NCBI GenBank assembly: GCA_013036995.1
Contig: JAAOXG010000028.1
Coordinates: 1-64,000 of the forward strand
DNA length: 64,000 nt
Source: Lacrimispora defluvii
Lineage (GTDB): Bacteria > Bacillota > Clostridia > Lachnospirales > Lachnospiraceae
Direction of reading: 5' to 3'
The notes below the pieces were generated by a model that saw nothing but the letters and a program-made list of their open reading frames with translations, ran no database searches and was not told the origin of the DNA. A program made the position numbers and the translations under genes. Position 1 is the stretch's first letter; the number at the start of each line of letters is the position of its first letter. This document shows positions 1 through 9,335 of the stretch, piece by piece.

Positions 1-37
1 AATAAACGCTTGACACAAACTTTGCCCCCCATCCCCC

Positions 38-66
38 TTGAATCGAGGCCGAAAATACAGTATAAT
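38..66 (+). promoter_or_regulatory. sigma-A promoter of asnS
   Basis: A -35 TTGAAT (38-43) and a perfect -10 TATAAT (61-66) are separated by 17 bp, about 38 bp before the asnS start codon. A better-looking TTGACA at 10-15 is 45 bp from the -10 and cannot pair with it. Confidence 0.75.
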
Positions 67-104
67 CTTACTAAGTATGCGAACATGTAAAAGGAGAAGC
101 TATT

Positions 105-1496
105 ATGGAATTAACCACAGTAAGACAAATATATAGAGACAAAGATTCATATCTAAACAAGGAAGTTACAATTGGCGGCTGGGTAAGAAGCTTAAGGGAT
201 TCCAAAACCTTTGGTTTCATTGTATTAAATGATGGAAGCTATTTTGACACGCTTCAGATCGTATATCATGACACCATGGATAATTTTTCTGAGATATCCA
301 AACTGAATGTTGGCGCAGCAATAATCGTCACAGGCACCCTGGTTCCGACACCGGAAGCCAAACAGCCTTTCGAGATTCAGGCCGCAAAAATCGACATTGA
401 AGGTGCGTCTGCCCCTGACTACCCACTTCAGAAAAAGCGTCATACCTTCGAATATTTAAGAACCATCTCTCATCTTCGTCCGAGAACGAATACGTTTCAG
501 GCAGTTTTTCGTGTACGTTCTCTCATTGCCTATGCCATTCATCAGTTCTTTCAGGAGCGGGATTTTGTATATGTACACACTCCCCTCATCACAGGAAGTG
601 ACTGTGAAGGTGCTGGTGAGATGTTCCAGGTAACAACCATGGATTTAAAGAATATCCCCATGACCCAGGAGGGCGCTGTAGACTTTTCTCAGGATTTCTT
701 TGGAAAACCAACCAACTTAACCGTAAGCGGACAGCTCAATGCAGAAACCTATGCCATGGCTTTCCGGAATGTTTATACCTTTGGTCCTACATTCCGTGCT
801 GAGAACTCCAATACCACCCGGCACGCAGCAGAATTCTGGATGATTGAGCCTGAGATGGCTTTTGCTGATCTTCAGGATGATATGGAACTGGCAGAATCCA
901 TGTTAAAATACGTGATCCGTTATGTTCTTGAGCACGCACCGGAAGAAATGAACTTCTTTAACCAGTTTGTGGACAAGGAATTGTTAGAAAGACTGAACCA
1001 TGTATTAAATTCCGAATTCGCTCATGTTACTTACACCGAAGCAGTTGAGCTTTTAGAGAAACACAATGAAGAATTTGATTATAAAGTATTCTGGGGCTGT
1101 GACTTACAGACCGAGCATGAACGTTATTTAACAGAACAGCTCTATAAAAAACCGGTGTTTGTTACTGATTATCCAAAGGAAATCAAAGCATTTTACATGA
1201 AGATGAACCCGGATAACAAGACTGTTGCTGCTGTTGACTGTCTGGTGCCAGGAATCGGTGAGATTATTGGCGGAAGCCAGAGGGAAGACGACTTGGACAA
1301 GCTCACCGCACGCATGGATGAACTGGGACTTAAGAAAGAAGATTATGATTTCTACCTTGATTTAAGAAAATACGGTTCTACCCGTCATGCCGGATTCGGT
1401 CTTGGATTTGAACGCTGTGTTATGTATTTAACAGGTATGTCCAATATCAGGGACGTGGTTCCATTCCCAAGAACCGTTAACAACTGCGAACTTTAA
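105..1496 (+). CDS. asnS: asparaginyl-tRNA synthetase
   Basis: This cytoplasmic enzyme charges tRNA-Asn with asparagine using ATP. The 463-residue length is normal for the family. The N-terminal ~100 residues form the OB-fold anticodon-binding domain. The class II catalytic core follows, with motif 2 visible as [11 protein letters not shown] (about 230-240) and motif 3 as GFGLGFER near the C-terminus. The asparagine-type reading, rather than aspartate or lysine, follows from the overall match to bacterial AsnRS. The ATG has a good Shine-Dalgarno site (AAAGGAG). The gene is monocistronic: its own consensus promoter lies upstream and a hairpin follows the stop. Confidence 0.96.
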   Translation: MELTTVRQIYRDKDSYLNKEVTIGGWVRSLRDSKTFGFIVLNDGSYFDTLQIVYHDTMDNFSEISKLNVGAAIIVTGTLVPTPEAKQPFEIQAAKIDIEGASAPDYPLQKKRHTFEYLRTISHLRPRTNTFQAVFRVRSLIAYAIHQFFQERDFVYVHTPLITGSDCEGAGEMFQVTTMDLKNIPMTQEGAVDFSQDFFGKPTNLTVSGQLNAETYAMAFRNVYTFGPTFRAENSNTTRHAAEFWMIEPEMAFADLQDDMELAESMLKYVIRYVLEHAPEEMNFFNQFVDKELLERLNHVLNSEFAHVTYTEAVELLEKHNEEFDYKVFWGCDLQTEHERYLTEQLYKKPVFVTDYPKEIKAFYMKMNPDNKTVAAVDCLVPGIGEIIGGSQREDDLDKLTARMDELGLKKEDYDFYLDLRKYGSTRHAGFGLGFERCVMYLTGMSNIRDVVPFPRTVNNCEL

Positions 1497-1502
1497 GCCG
1501 AT

Positions 1503-1536
1503 GAGGCTGCTGCCAATAATCAGACAGCCTCTTTAT
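1503..1536 (+). terminator. probable terminator after asnS
   Basis: Seven-base arms GAGGCTG (1503-1509) and CAGCCTC (1525-1531) are followed by a short T-rich stretch. The T-tract is weak, so termination may be partial. Confidence 0.55.
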
Positions 1537-1659
1537 ACCGGAACCATGTATGAAGGGAGTTTAAGATTTCTTTTATATGTGGTTCCAAGTCTATGAAAGA
1601 GGATTGCGTACAGCAAGACCAGATTCTCTGTACAGTGCTGTACCAGCGAGGTATTGACG

Positions 1660-2730
1660 ATGAAATTCATACATATTGCAGATGTTCACTGGGGCATGAG
1701 CCCTGACAGCGATAAGCCCTGGAGCCGGGAACGTTCCCAGGATATAAAAGACACTTTTGCAAAGGCGGTAAACCAGGCAAAGACTCTGGAAGCTGACTGT
1801 CTTTTTATTTCCGGTGATCTTTTTCACCGCCAGCCCCTTGCCAGAGATTTAAAAGAGGTTAATTATTTATTTTCAACTATTCCGGAGGTGCGTGTGGTCA
1901 TCATAGCAGGAAATCATGACCGCATCCGTAATAATTCAGCCCTTTTAAGCTTTACATGGGCTCCTAACGTTTCTTATATCATGGGAGAGGAGCTGGAAAG
2001 CGTTTATTTTAAAGAGATCAATACGGAGGTTTATGGCTTTAGCTATCACTCTATGGAGATACCCGAAAACCGTCTTGATCATTTAAAGGTACCAAACAAC
2101 GGAAGAATTCACGTCCTTTTAGGCCACGGAGGAGATGCCAACCATATCCCCTTTGATAAAGGCGCCATGTCTAGTCTGGACTTCTCCTACATCGCTATGG
2201 GACATATTCACCGTCCTGAGATTCTCATTGAAAACCGTATGGCATTTGCAGGTTCTCTGGAACCTCTGGACAAGACAGAGTCCGGCCCTCACGGCATGAT
2301 GGTAGGAGAGATCAACGAGGTGACCCGTATGGTAACCTCATTAAAATTCATCCCTCTTGCAAAGCTACAGTACATCTCTCTTGCAGTCAATGTCACCCCA
2401 GCCACGACCAATACAGAACTAGCCATGAAAATTACCCAGGAGATTCAAAACCGGGGCGGGGAGAATATTTACCGGTTCCGCATACGTGGTATGAGGGATC
2501 CTGATATTACCTTTGATTTGGATATGCTTTCCGCCCGTTTTAAAATATTGGAAATTATAGACGAGTCTGAACCACAGTATAATTTTTCTGCTCTCTTTGC
2601 GGAACACCCAAGCGATATGATCGGCTTTTTTATCCAGGCACTTCAAAAGCCGGAGATGAGCGGGGTGGAGAAGAAAGCACTTTATTACGGAATCAATGCT
2701 TTGCTTCGTACAACGGATGAAAGGAGCTGA
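1660..2730 (+). CDS. SbcD/YhaO-like metallophosphoesterase (DNA repair exonuclease)
   Basis: This is a calcineurin-like phosphoesterase of the SbcD/Mre11 family, expected to act as a Mn-dependent nuclease on DNA ends with an SbcC/YhaN-type ATPase. The metal-binding motifs are in order: IADVHWG at the N-terminus, GDLFH, GNHD, GHGGD and GHIH. The 356-residue length is close to SbcD/YhaO. An in-frame TTG six bases earlier sits 1 bp from the Shine-Dalgarno GAGGT (1648-1652). The ATG at 1660 has 7 bp spacing and is preferred. The partner ATPase starts 3 bp after the stop, so the two are co-translated. Which DNA structure it cuts cannot be told from sequence. Confidence 0.85.
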   Translation: MKFIHIADVHWGMSPDSDKPWSRERSQDIKDTFAKAVNQAKTLEADCLFISGDLFHRQPLARDLKEVNYLFSTIPEVRVVIIAGNHDRIRNNSALLSFTWAPNVSYIMGEELESVYFKEINTEVYGFSYHSMEIPENRLDHLKVPNNGRIHVLLGHGGDANHIPFDKGAMSSLDFSYIAMGHIHRPEILIENRMAFAGSLEPLDKTESGPHGMMVGEINEVTRMVTSLKFIPLAKLQYISLAVNVTPATTNTELAMKITQEIQNRGGENIYRFRIRGMRDPDITFDLDMLSARFKILEIIDESEPQYNFSALFAEHPSDMIGFFIQALQKPEMSGVEKKALYYGINALLRTTDERS

Positions 2731-2733
2731 CCC

Positions 2734-4596
2734 ATGAAAATACTGGACATCTACATCAATGGATTTGGAAAATTTCACGGCAGGAACTTAACGTTCCATG
2801 ATGGAATCAACATTGTTTACGGAAAAAATGAAGCTGGAAAATCCACAATCCATACCTTTATCCGCAGCATGCTCTTTGGAATTGAACGGCAAAGAGGCAG
2901 AGCTTCCAGAAATGATCTCTACTCCCGTTTCGAGCCATGGGAAAACAGCGGAACCTATGAAGGCCAGATCCGGGTGGAACATAAGGAACATGTCTACCGG
3001 ATTGAGCGAACGTTCCAGAAAAACAAAAAAGAGTTTAAGGTAGTGGATGAAACGGCCGGAAAAGAAATCGAGCCCACTAAGGCGTTTTTAGATGATCTAC
3101 TTTGCGGTTTAAGCGAAACCTCCTACATCAACACCATCAGCATCGGGCAGTTAAAAAGTGCTACTGATGAAGGTATGGTCACGGAACTGAAGAATTACAT
3201 AGCAAACTTAAATACAACTGGCAATCTTGCGCTTAACATAACTAAGGCCGCGGCCTGCTTAAAGTCTCAGAGAAAGGAACTGGAATCCCAGATGGTACCG
3301 GAGGCTGCCCGTACCTACACCTCTCTGTTAAGTGAAATACGCAACATTGAAAAGGAAATTTCAGCCCCTGAGTACGAAAACCAGATTCAGACCTATCAAA
3401 AGCTTCGGGTGGATATGAAGACGGATCTGGAAGAACGCCAGGCAGAAAAGGAAGAATTAATTAAAAAAGTGGCAAAAGGCAGGCAGGTTCTTACAAGCAA
3501 CCAGTTTACCGATCACGATTCCATTAATTCCTATTCCCAGAAGGCTCAGGAGCATTATGATGATTATATGGAAGCTCAGGCCGCCTGTAACAGGAAACCT
3601 ACAAAGTTTGCTTCCGCCATTTCACTTATTTTAGCCACACTTTTACTTTGCAGCACTGGTGTTATTTACTATATGGGAGAATCCAATTATTTTTCCGCAT
3701 ATTATGGCGTTGATCTCATTTTGCTGTTAAGTGTTTTTGTAAGCGGTGCTCTTATTTTCTATCTGATTGGCCTGCTCCTTTTTCTAAGGATTCGTCATCA
3801 TATGAAGGATATGGAAATGAGTGGCAAGGTACTTGAAGAGATTTTGTCCCGGCACTTAGGTGATACGGATATTACTCCGGAATCCATACAGGCATTTAAG
3901 AACCGCATGGCTGAATTCACACGGCTTTGCTCTGCCGTATCCAAATCAGAAGCAGCCATCAACCAGAAAGCAGCCCAGATCGAAGAGCTTAATAAGAAGC
4001 TGGAAGGCTGCGGAGTTACCATAGAGACACAGCAGAAAAGTCAGTGGGAGCTGGAGAAGAAGCTGGATCATTTATCCGGCTGTAAAACCCAGGCGGAAGG
4101 ATTAAAGCATATACTTGCTGAAAATGACCGTATACGGGAAGAAATCTCAGCGGTAGACCTGGCGTTGGAAACCATGACCAGCTTATCTTCCTCAATCCGT
4201 GACTCGTTCGGACTATACTTAAATAAAGCAGCCTCTGATTTAATTGCCGGAATTACTGGCGGAATTTACACCAGTATGAGTGTAGATGAGAATTTAAACA
4301 TCTTCTTAAATACGAAAACCAAGCTTGTACCTTTGGAGCAGGTCAGCAGCGGAACTATGGATCAGGTTTATCTGGCTCTCCGTCTGGCTGCTGCAACACT
4401 AATTCAGACCGGTGACGAAAGAATGCCCTTTATTTTTGATGACAGCTTCGTTCTTTATGACGACGATAGATTAAAGACCGGATTAAAATGGCTGGCTGGC
4501 ACTTATACAAATCAGATCATTATTTTTACCTGCCACCAGCGGGAAGCTCAGATGATGACTGCAAACTTAATGCCTTATCATTTAATTGAAATATAG
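2734..4596 (+). CDS. YhaN/SbcC-like AAA ATPase with a central transmembrane hairpin
   Basis: This is an SMC/Rad50-type ATPase partner of the preceding phosphoesterase. The N-terminal half-ATPase has Walker A GKNEAGKST (30-38). The C-terminal half has a signature-like SSGTMDQ and a Walker B ending in FIFDD. Between them lie two short coiled-coil stretches. Two hydrophobic segments (about 293-314 and 327-351) sit where SbcC or Rad50 carries a long coiled coil and zinc hook. At 620 residues it is much shorter than SbcC (about 1000). The Shine-Dalgarno AAAGGAG overlaps the sbcD stop. The pair probably acts in DNA end processing; the membrane hairpin suggests a membrane-held form. Confidence 0.8.
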   Translation: MKILDIYINGFGKFHGRNLTFHDGINIVYGKNEAGKSTIHTFIRSMLFGIERQRGRASRNDLYSRFEPWENSGTYEGQIRVEHKEHVYRIERTFQKNKKEFKVVDETAGKEIEPTKAFLDDLLCGLSETSYINTISIGQLKSATDEGMVTELKNYIANLNTTGNLALNITKAAACLKSQRKELESQMVPEAARTYTSLLSEIRNIEKEISAPEYENQIQTYQKLRVDMKTDLEERQAEKEELIKKVAKGRQVLTSNQFTDHDSINSYSQKAQEHYDDYMEAQAACNRKPTKFASAISLILATLLLCSTGVIYYMGESNYFSAYYGVDLILLLSVFVSGALIFYLIGLLLFLRIRHHMKDMEMSGKVLEEILSRHLGDTDITPESIQAFKNRMAEFTRLCSAVSKSEAAINQKAAQIEELNKKLEGCGVTIETQQKSQWELEKKLDHLSGCKTQAEGLKHILAENDRIREEISAVDLALETMTSLSSSIRDSFGLYLNKAASDLIAGITGGIYTSMSVDENLNIFLNTKTKLVPLEQVSSGTMDQVYLALRLAAATLIQTGDERMPFIFDDSFVLYDDDRLKTGLKWLAGTYTNQIIIFTCHQREAQMMTANLMPYHLIEI

Positions 4597-4599
4597 CAA

Positions 4600-4645
4600 A
4601 ATCCCTGAAGGAGATTTGATTCGCATCTCTTTCAGGGATTATTTA
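4600..4645. terminator. bidirectional terminator between the YhaN-like gene and brnQ
   Basis: A long hairpin has arms 4600-4616 and 4624-4640, roughly AATCCCTGAAGGAGAT with its near-perfect complement. It is followed by a T-rich run on the plus strand and preceded by A's that serve brnQ on the minus strand. The two genes converge here. Confidence 0.85.
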
Positions 4646-5950
4646 TTAATTGCGGGCTTTTACTGACCCGATTATGACTCCGATTATAATACCCACGACT
4701 GCGGGACAAATCCAGGCAAGTCCAGCTGTATAAAGGGGCAGCTTTATGAGCACTGGTTGTAAAAATACGGCGCCTGCCTGTGCCAGTGCCAGCAGCACTC
4801 CTGTAATTCCGGTTAAACCTATGGCACACACATATACCGCTCTCCATCGTTTTCCATCACGAAAAGCGAAGGATAGAATAATCAGCACAATGGAAATTGG
4901 GTATAAAGCGCTTAAAACAGGAACTGAAATCTCCAGTATCTTATTAAGTCCTGCATTGGATATAACAAGGCTGACAAACGCGAATAAAAACGCCCACGTC
5001 CGGTACCCAATCTTGGGTATAATGGTGCAGAAATACTTGCTGCAGCAGCTGATCAGACCAATACAGGTATTCAGACATGCAATAAAAAAAACTGCTGCCA
5101 ACAGAATAAGTCCTGCTTTCCCATATAAAAACTGTACTGCCTGGTTTAAGGTCTGAGCTCCGTTATCTGCCAGTCCAAATGCACCGCCGGTCACTGCGCC
5201 AACATGTGATAAGGCACTGTAAACCAGCAGGAGAATTCCACCTGCAAAAAAACCGGCCCTGATGGTTTCATGAACTACATCCGCTTCTTTCTTTATACCC
5301 ATGGCCTTAATATTTAACGATATAATAATTCCGAAATTTAAGGCTGCAATGGTATCCATAGTCATATAACCTTCCAGAAATCCTTTAATAAACGGAGCTT
5401 TCTGATATGTCTCAGAAGGTATTCCATAGGCTCCCGCCGGGTGAATGATGCAGCCGGCAAAGATCACTGCGATCAGAACCAAAAGTATAGGGGTCAGAAT
5501 CTTCCCCAGACGCTCTGTCAATTTATCTGGCTTTAGCGCTACTACAAATGCAATGGTAAAAAATACCACCGAATATAAAAACTGCATCAGTGCACTTGAA
5601 GTTCCCTCTTTTAAGAAGGGAACCACTGCCATCTCAAAAGATGTACTTGCAGTCCTTGGTATTGCAAGGCAAGGGCCAATGGATAAATAGATTAACAGGG
5701 TAAAAATAAAGGCAAACTTCGGATGAACACGCCCCGCCAGCCTGTCCAGTCCTCCGGACTGAGCCACTGCCACAACGCCTAAAACCGGAAAGCCGATAGC
5801 AGTTACTGCAAATCCTGCCACTGCAATCCAGGTAACGGTGCCTGCTGACGCTCCAAGAAAAGGCGGAAAGATCAGGTTTCCTGCTCCAAAAAACATGGAA
5901 AATACCGTAAGTCCGGCTAAAACTAATTTTTCTTTTGTCAATCGCTCCAT
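4646..5950 (-). CDS. brnQ: branched-chain amino acid:cation symporter (BrnQ/LIVCS family)
   Basis: This is a cytoplasmic-membrane carrier importing leucine, isoleucine and valine with Na+ or H+. The N-terminus after the chosen start carries the family hallmark FSMFFGAGNLIFPP. About twelve hydrophobic segments follow across 434 residues, the usual size. The reading frame is open a further 32 codons upstream, but that part overlaps the prs 3' end. The ATG at 5950 has a GAGGA Shine-Dalgarno site 5 bp away. It starts 13 bp after prs stops, so the two are probably cotranscribed. Confidence 0.92.
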   Translation of the reverse strand: MERLTKEKLVLAGLTVFSMFFGAGNLIFPPFLGASAGTVTWIAVAGFAVTAIGFPVLGVVAVAQSGGLDRLAGRVHPKFAFIFTLLIYLSIGPCLAIPRTASTSFEMAVVPFLKEGTSSALMQFLYSVVFFTIAFVVALKPDKLTERLGKILTPILLVLIAVIFAGCIIHPAGAYGIPSETYQKAPFIKGFLEGYMTMDTIAALNFGIIISLNIKAMGIKKEADVVHETIRAGFFAGGILLLVYSALSHVGAVTGGAFGLADNGAQTLNQAVQFLYGKAGLILLAAVFFIACLNTCIGLISCCSKYFCTIIPKIGYRTWAFLFAFVSLVISNAGLNKILEISVPVLSALYPISIVLIILSFAFRDGKRWRAVYVCAIGLTGITGVLLALAQAGAVFLQPVLIKLPLYTAGLAWICPAVVGIIIGVIIGSVKARN

Positions 5951-5963
5951 AATATCCTCGAAA

Positions 5964-7142
5964 TTAACGGTCTCCGGCGCGGTAACGCTCCAGCAGCCGG
6001 TTGATTCTGGTTGTTGGGTTAAGCAGACCGCTGAGGGAAGCATCATGATTTAGGTTGTCAATAATAAGAGCGATATATTTGCTCATATCAACATTAATAT
6101 AATAAGGTCTGGACAGAAGATCCGGTGTCTGATATACCAGATTGGTGGTTAAGATCCGGTCGATTAATCCATTTTCATAATATTCATCAAACTTTGCAAG
6201 TCCGTTGGTAAAGAGTCCGAACGTAGCGCAGACAAATACTTTTCTTGCCTTTCTCCGTTTCAGTTCTTTTGCAACATCAAGCATACTTTCGCCAGAGGAA
6301 ATCATGTCATCAACAATGATCACATCTTTGCCTTCTACACTGCTTCCCAGGAATTCATGGGCAACAATGGGATTGCGTCCATTTATAATCTGGGTGTAAT
6401 CACGACGCTTATAGAACATACCCATATCCAGTCCCAGTACATTGGCAAAGAATACTGCACGTCCCATGCCGCCTTCGTCCGGGCTGATTACCATCATATG
6501 TTCGCTGTCGATATCCAGTTCTTTCTCTTCTTTTAACAGATATTTGATGAACTGGTATATGGGCTGAACCGTCTCAAAACCTTTTAACGGAATAGCATTC
6601 TGCACTCTGGGGTCATGAGCATCAAATGTGATAATATTCTCCACACCCATGTTTACAAGTTCACGAAGTGCCAATGCACAGTCAAGAGACTCTCTTCTGG
6701 AACGCTTATGCTGACGGCTCTCATATAAGAAAGGCATAATCACATTAATACGCCTTGGTTTACCTGCTGATGCAGCGATCACACGCTTTAAATCCTGAAA
6801 ATGATCATCAGGGGACATGTGGTTGGTCATACCACACAGAGAATAGGTCAGGCTGTAGTTACACACATCGACCATGATATAAAGGTCATCACCTCGCACA
6901 GACTGCTGCAGGGTACCTTTTGCCTCTCCGGTTCCGAATCTGGGGGTGCTGGCTCCTATGATGTAAGTATCTCTCTGATAACCGGAAAAAGCGATGGTAG
7001 ACTTATGTTCACTTTCCCGCTCCTGTCTCCATGACACCAGGTAATCATTTACTTTCTCTCCCAGTTCCTTGCAGCTTTTTAAGGGAATTAAGCCCAATGG
7101 TCCAACCGGAATGGTTTCTATCGTTTTCTCTTCGTAAAGCAT
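5964..7142 (-). CDS. prs: ribose-phosphate pyrophosphokinase, long clostridial subtype
   Basis: PRPP synthetase makes phosphoribosyl pyrophosphate from ribose-5-phosphate and ATP for nucleotide, histidine and tryptophan synthesis. The PRPP-binding loop VIIVDDMISSGESM is clear. SPDEGGMGRA corresponds to the usual SPDVGGVVRA, and RSRRESLD and FDAHDPRVQ are also present. At 392 residues it is longer than classical Prs (about 315), with a divergent N-terminus and an extra C-terminal tail. Start choice: the ATG at 7142 has a GGAGGAG Shine-Dalgarno site, while an ATG 10 codons upstream has none. A TTGACT-N17-TATAAA promoter lies just upstream. Confidence 0.88.
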   Translation of the reverse strand: MLYEEKTIETIPVGPLGLIPLKSCKELGEKVNDYLVSWRQERESEHKSTIAFSGYQRDTYIIGASTPRFGTGEAKGTLQQSVRGDDLYIMVDVCNYSLTYSLCGMTNHMSPDDHFQDLKRVIAASAGKPRRINVIMPFLYESRQHKRSRRESLDCALALRELVNMGVENIITFDAHDPRVQNAIPLKGFETVQPIYQFIKYLLKEEKELDIDSEHMMVISPDEGGMGRAVFFANVLGLDMGMFYKRRDYTQIINGRNPIVAHEFLGSSVEGKDVIIVDDMISSGESMLDVAKELKRRKARKVFVCATFGLFTNGLAKFDEYYENGLIDRILTTNLVYQTPDLLSRPYYINVDMSKYIALIIDNLNHDASLSGLLNPTTRINRLLERYRAGDR

Positions 7143-7184
7143 TTGTTTCTCCTCCAACGTGTCCTTATGCAATGCAACGGTTCT

Positions 7185-7213
7185 TTTATAACATTATGCG
7201 CGAAAATAGTCAA
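7185..7213 (-). promoter_or_regulatory. promoter of prs-brnQ
   Basis: On the minus strand, TTGACT (7208-7213) and TATAAA (7185-7190) are 17 bp apart. The -35 lies 2 bp beyond the end of the dnaC-like gene, so prs can be expressed independently of the replication genes. Confidence 0.65.
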
Positions 7214-7214
7214 G

Positions 7215-8204
7215 TTAATCGGATAGTTTTTTCCTGATCCTGATATCATCCCCATAGAGTGGAATTACGGTATAACGGCTGATCAGTCTGGAAGTCACCC
7301 GCTCTGTATACCGGTCTCTTAATTCATTAATGGGATGATTGGTGGAAATAATTGTGGATTTTGAAGAATTAAGCCGTTCGTTAATACAGTAAAATAGTTC
7401 GGAAGAGGTAAAGCTGTTATTTAACTCTGTTCCCAGGTCATCGATAATTAAAAGATCACAGTCCAGAATATACTGATACATTCCTTTCATATCGTCTTCA
7501 TCCTGATAATCAAACCGGTTTTTGGAAAATACCTCAAAGAGATCGTTAGCGGATAAATAGATCACGGAGTAAAACTTATCGATCAGCTCTTTGGCAATGC
7601 AATTGGTTAAAAATGTCTTTCCCACACCTGTAGGACCTGTAAACAACAAATTTCCATGTTCTTTCGGCAGGTTTTTTACAAAGCTGCGGCAGGTTTCCGT
7701 TACCTGCATCATATACTGCTTTACTGTCCGGTTTAAAACCGGAATTACTTTTGTATCATCAAAATATTCATAAGAAAATGTATTAAAATTCTCCACTGCA
7801 ATGATCTGCTCAATGTTGGATTGTGCGTATAAATATTTCATCTCTGACTGCCGGAAGCAGTGGCACTTTATGCCTTCAGAATACCCCGTGTCTTTACAGT
7901 CCGGACATAAGTACTGCATCTCCATAAAATCAACGGTATATCCGGCAGACTTTAAAAGAACCGCCTTTTGTTCCCTCAGATCTGCAATTTCCTCTCTCAG
8001 CTCTTTTAAGGCTTGTTTATCCCCATCCAAAAGCCTGCGGGCGCAGGAGACTGCTCTTGTACTGATGGAATCATCAAGTTCCTTTATCACAGGTATTTTA
8101 TTATAAACTTGCGCAATCCGCTTTTCCTGTTCATGCCGGTTCTTTAACTGCTGCTGCCCGTAAGCCCGCATGATGGCATCATACTGTGAATTGCTCAGTG
8201 CCAT
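7215..8204 (-). CDS. DnaC/DnaI-like helicase loader ATPase
   Basis: This AAA+ ATPase of the DnaC/IstB family is expected to load the replicative helicase at the origin. It has an N-terminal coiled region and a Cys cluster CPDCKDTG followed by CHC, as in clostridial DnaC-type loaders. Walker A is GPTGVGKT and Walker B is LLIIDDLG; STNHPINEL (sensor I region) and SRL follow. Length is 329 residues. The ATG is preceded by ACGGAGGT. It follows the DnaD-domain gene by 33 bp, the order seen for dnaB/dnaD-dnaI pairs in Firmicutes, so it is read as a replication gene and not a transposon IstB. Confidence 0.87.
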   Translation of the reverse strand: MALSNSQYDAIMRAYGQQQLKNRHEQEKRIAQVYNKIPVIKELDDSISTRAVSCARRLLDGDKQALKELREEIADLREQKAVLLKSAGYTVDFMEMQYLCPDCKDTGYSEGIKCHCFRQSEMKYLYAQSNIEQIIAVENFNTFSYEYFDDTKVIPVLNRTVKQYMMQVTETCRSFVKNLPKEHGNLLFTGPTGVGKTFLTNCIAKELIDKFYSVIYLSANDLFEVFSKNRFDYQDEDDMKGMYQYILDCDLLIIDDLGTELNNSFTSSELFYCINERLNSSKSTIISTNHPINELRDRYTERVTSRLISRYTVIPLYGDDIRIRKKLSD

Positions 8205-8237
8205 AATTACCTCCGTTTCTATTGTGCTTATCTATCG

Positions 8238-9272
8238 TTACTTAAACTCTGTCAGTTGTTCAAGAATAAGAGCATCATAATCAATCTCTCTTTGAGGAAA
8301 GTTCTGAAACTGGTTCTGTCCATTCTTCCCTTTTGCACCTGATGCTGCCTTAGTACCTTTATCGCCGCCGCTCTTTTTCCGATCCGCATGCTGCTCGTCC
8401 AGTTTTCGTATGTCCTCCATGGTACGGGCTCCTGCTTTCTTCCAGCCTTCTATAATCTTGTCCGTATACGGAAAACTGGGAGAATGTGTCGCCGTCAGAG
8501 TCCTGCTGCAGGCCTCCATAACCAGCTCTTTGGTAAATCCGTAAGTACGGAACCACTTATCCATGTATTCCCGTTCTGAATCCCCGGGATTACGGTCGCT
8601 CAGCCCAAATGCTCTCATGACTGCAAAGGAATCCTTAGAAAATGTAAGTGCATTATTCTTAGCATCATCAACTGTCTTAAAACCCTTTTCATGCCAGCTG
8701 ATGGCCACTGTCTCAATATATCGAATGCTGGTATGACCGCCCTGTACACAATATTCCACAACATACTCTAAAAGTTCTGCAGGCATATGAAGACCATCAT
8801 ACAGATATGCAAAAACCTCACATTCTCTCTGAGTGAAAACTTTGTTCATATATTTTTGAGCAATATAAAGTAATTGAGAAAAATCCTCATCTCCTGCCAG
8901 CCCGCTGATCTGATCCGGAGTGTAGGATTTTCTGCCTGCTGATGGTACAGATATCTCCTTTTTCACCGCTTCTGCCGGGCGCCCGGAACATGCCGTCTCC
9001 GAAACAGCCGAAGAAACTTCCGGTTTTGAGACTGCCTCCTCACTTAATACTCCCGCTTTTTTCCAATAGGATAAGGCACGGGCTACATCTGCTTCTGTAT
9101 GGTTTAAGGCATCAGCAATCGTGGAAACAGTAACCTCTTCCCCTTCATGACGCATCAGAAACAGATATTCTTTTATGTATTCACCATTGGCCGAAGCCAT
9201 AAAATCGTCTATGAATTGATTGGATATTATCGTACCATTGACCTTAAAACTGCTTTTAAAATTCACTGCCAT
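8238..9272 (-). CDS. DnaD-domain replication initiation protein
   Basis: This 344-residue protein is of the DnaB/DnaD primosome family, which remodels origin DNA and helps recruit the helicase loader. The N-terminal ~90 residues are a winged-helix-like domain. Two DnaD/DnaB_2-type helical repeats follow at about 132-205 and 215-285. The second contains a YMDKWFRTYGFT segment like the conserved YxxxIxxxW region. The C-terminal tail is basic and low-complexity. The Shine-Dalgarno AAAGGTGAGG precedes the ATG. It lies upstream of the DnaC-like loader in one operon, and its promoter region carries a DnaA-box cluster. Confidence 0.85.
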   Translation of the reverse strand: MAVNFKSSFKVNGTIISNQFIDDFMASANGEYIKEYLFLMRHEGEEVTVSTIADALNHTEADVARALSYWKKAGVLSEEAVSKPEVSSAVSETACSGRPAEAVKKEISVPSAGRKSYTPDQISGLAGDEDFSQLLYIAQKYMNKVFTQRECEVFAYLYDGLHMPAELLEYVVEYCVQGGHTSIRYIETVAISWHEKGFKTVDDAKNNALTFSKDSFAVMRAFGLSDRNPGDSEREYMDKWFRTYGFTKELVMEACSRTLTATHSPSFPYTDKIIEGWKKAGARTMEDIRKLDEQHADRKKSGGDKGTKAASGAKGKNGQNQFQNFPQREIDYDALILEQLTEFK

Positions 9273-9297
9273 AACCTCACCTTTTTATCATGTTCCT

Positions 9298-9306
9298 ATC
9301 ATACCA
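9298..9306 (-). promoter_or_regulatory. extended -10 promoter of the dnaD-dnaC operon
   Basis: On the minus strand the motif TGG-TATGAT (TG at 9305-9306, -10 at 9298-9303) lies 26 bp before the start codon, with no strong -35. The nearest DnaA box (9336-9344) is about 33 bp upstream of the -10. Confidence 0.5.
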
Positions 9307-9335
9307 CAGGTCTTTCCAAAAGAAAATAGGGGCAG

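Noticed and set aside
10-15. TTGACA as the -35 of asnS
   Set aside because: It is 45 bp from the TATAAT at 61-66; TTGAAT at 38-43 has the correct 17-bp spacing.
7215-8204. IS21-type IstB transposition helper
   Set aside because: The neighbour is a DnaD-domain gene, not a transposase, and the Cys cluster fits DnaC-type loaders.
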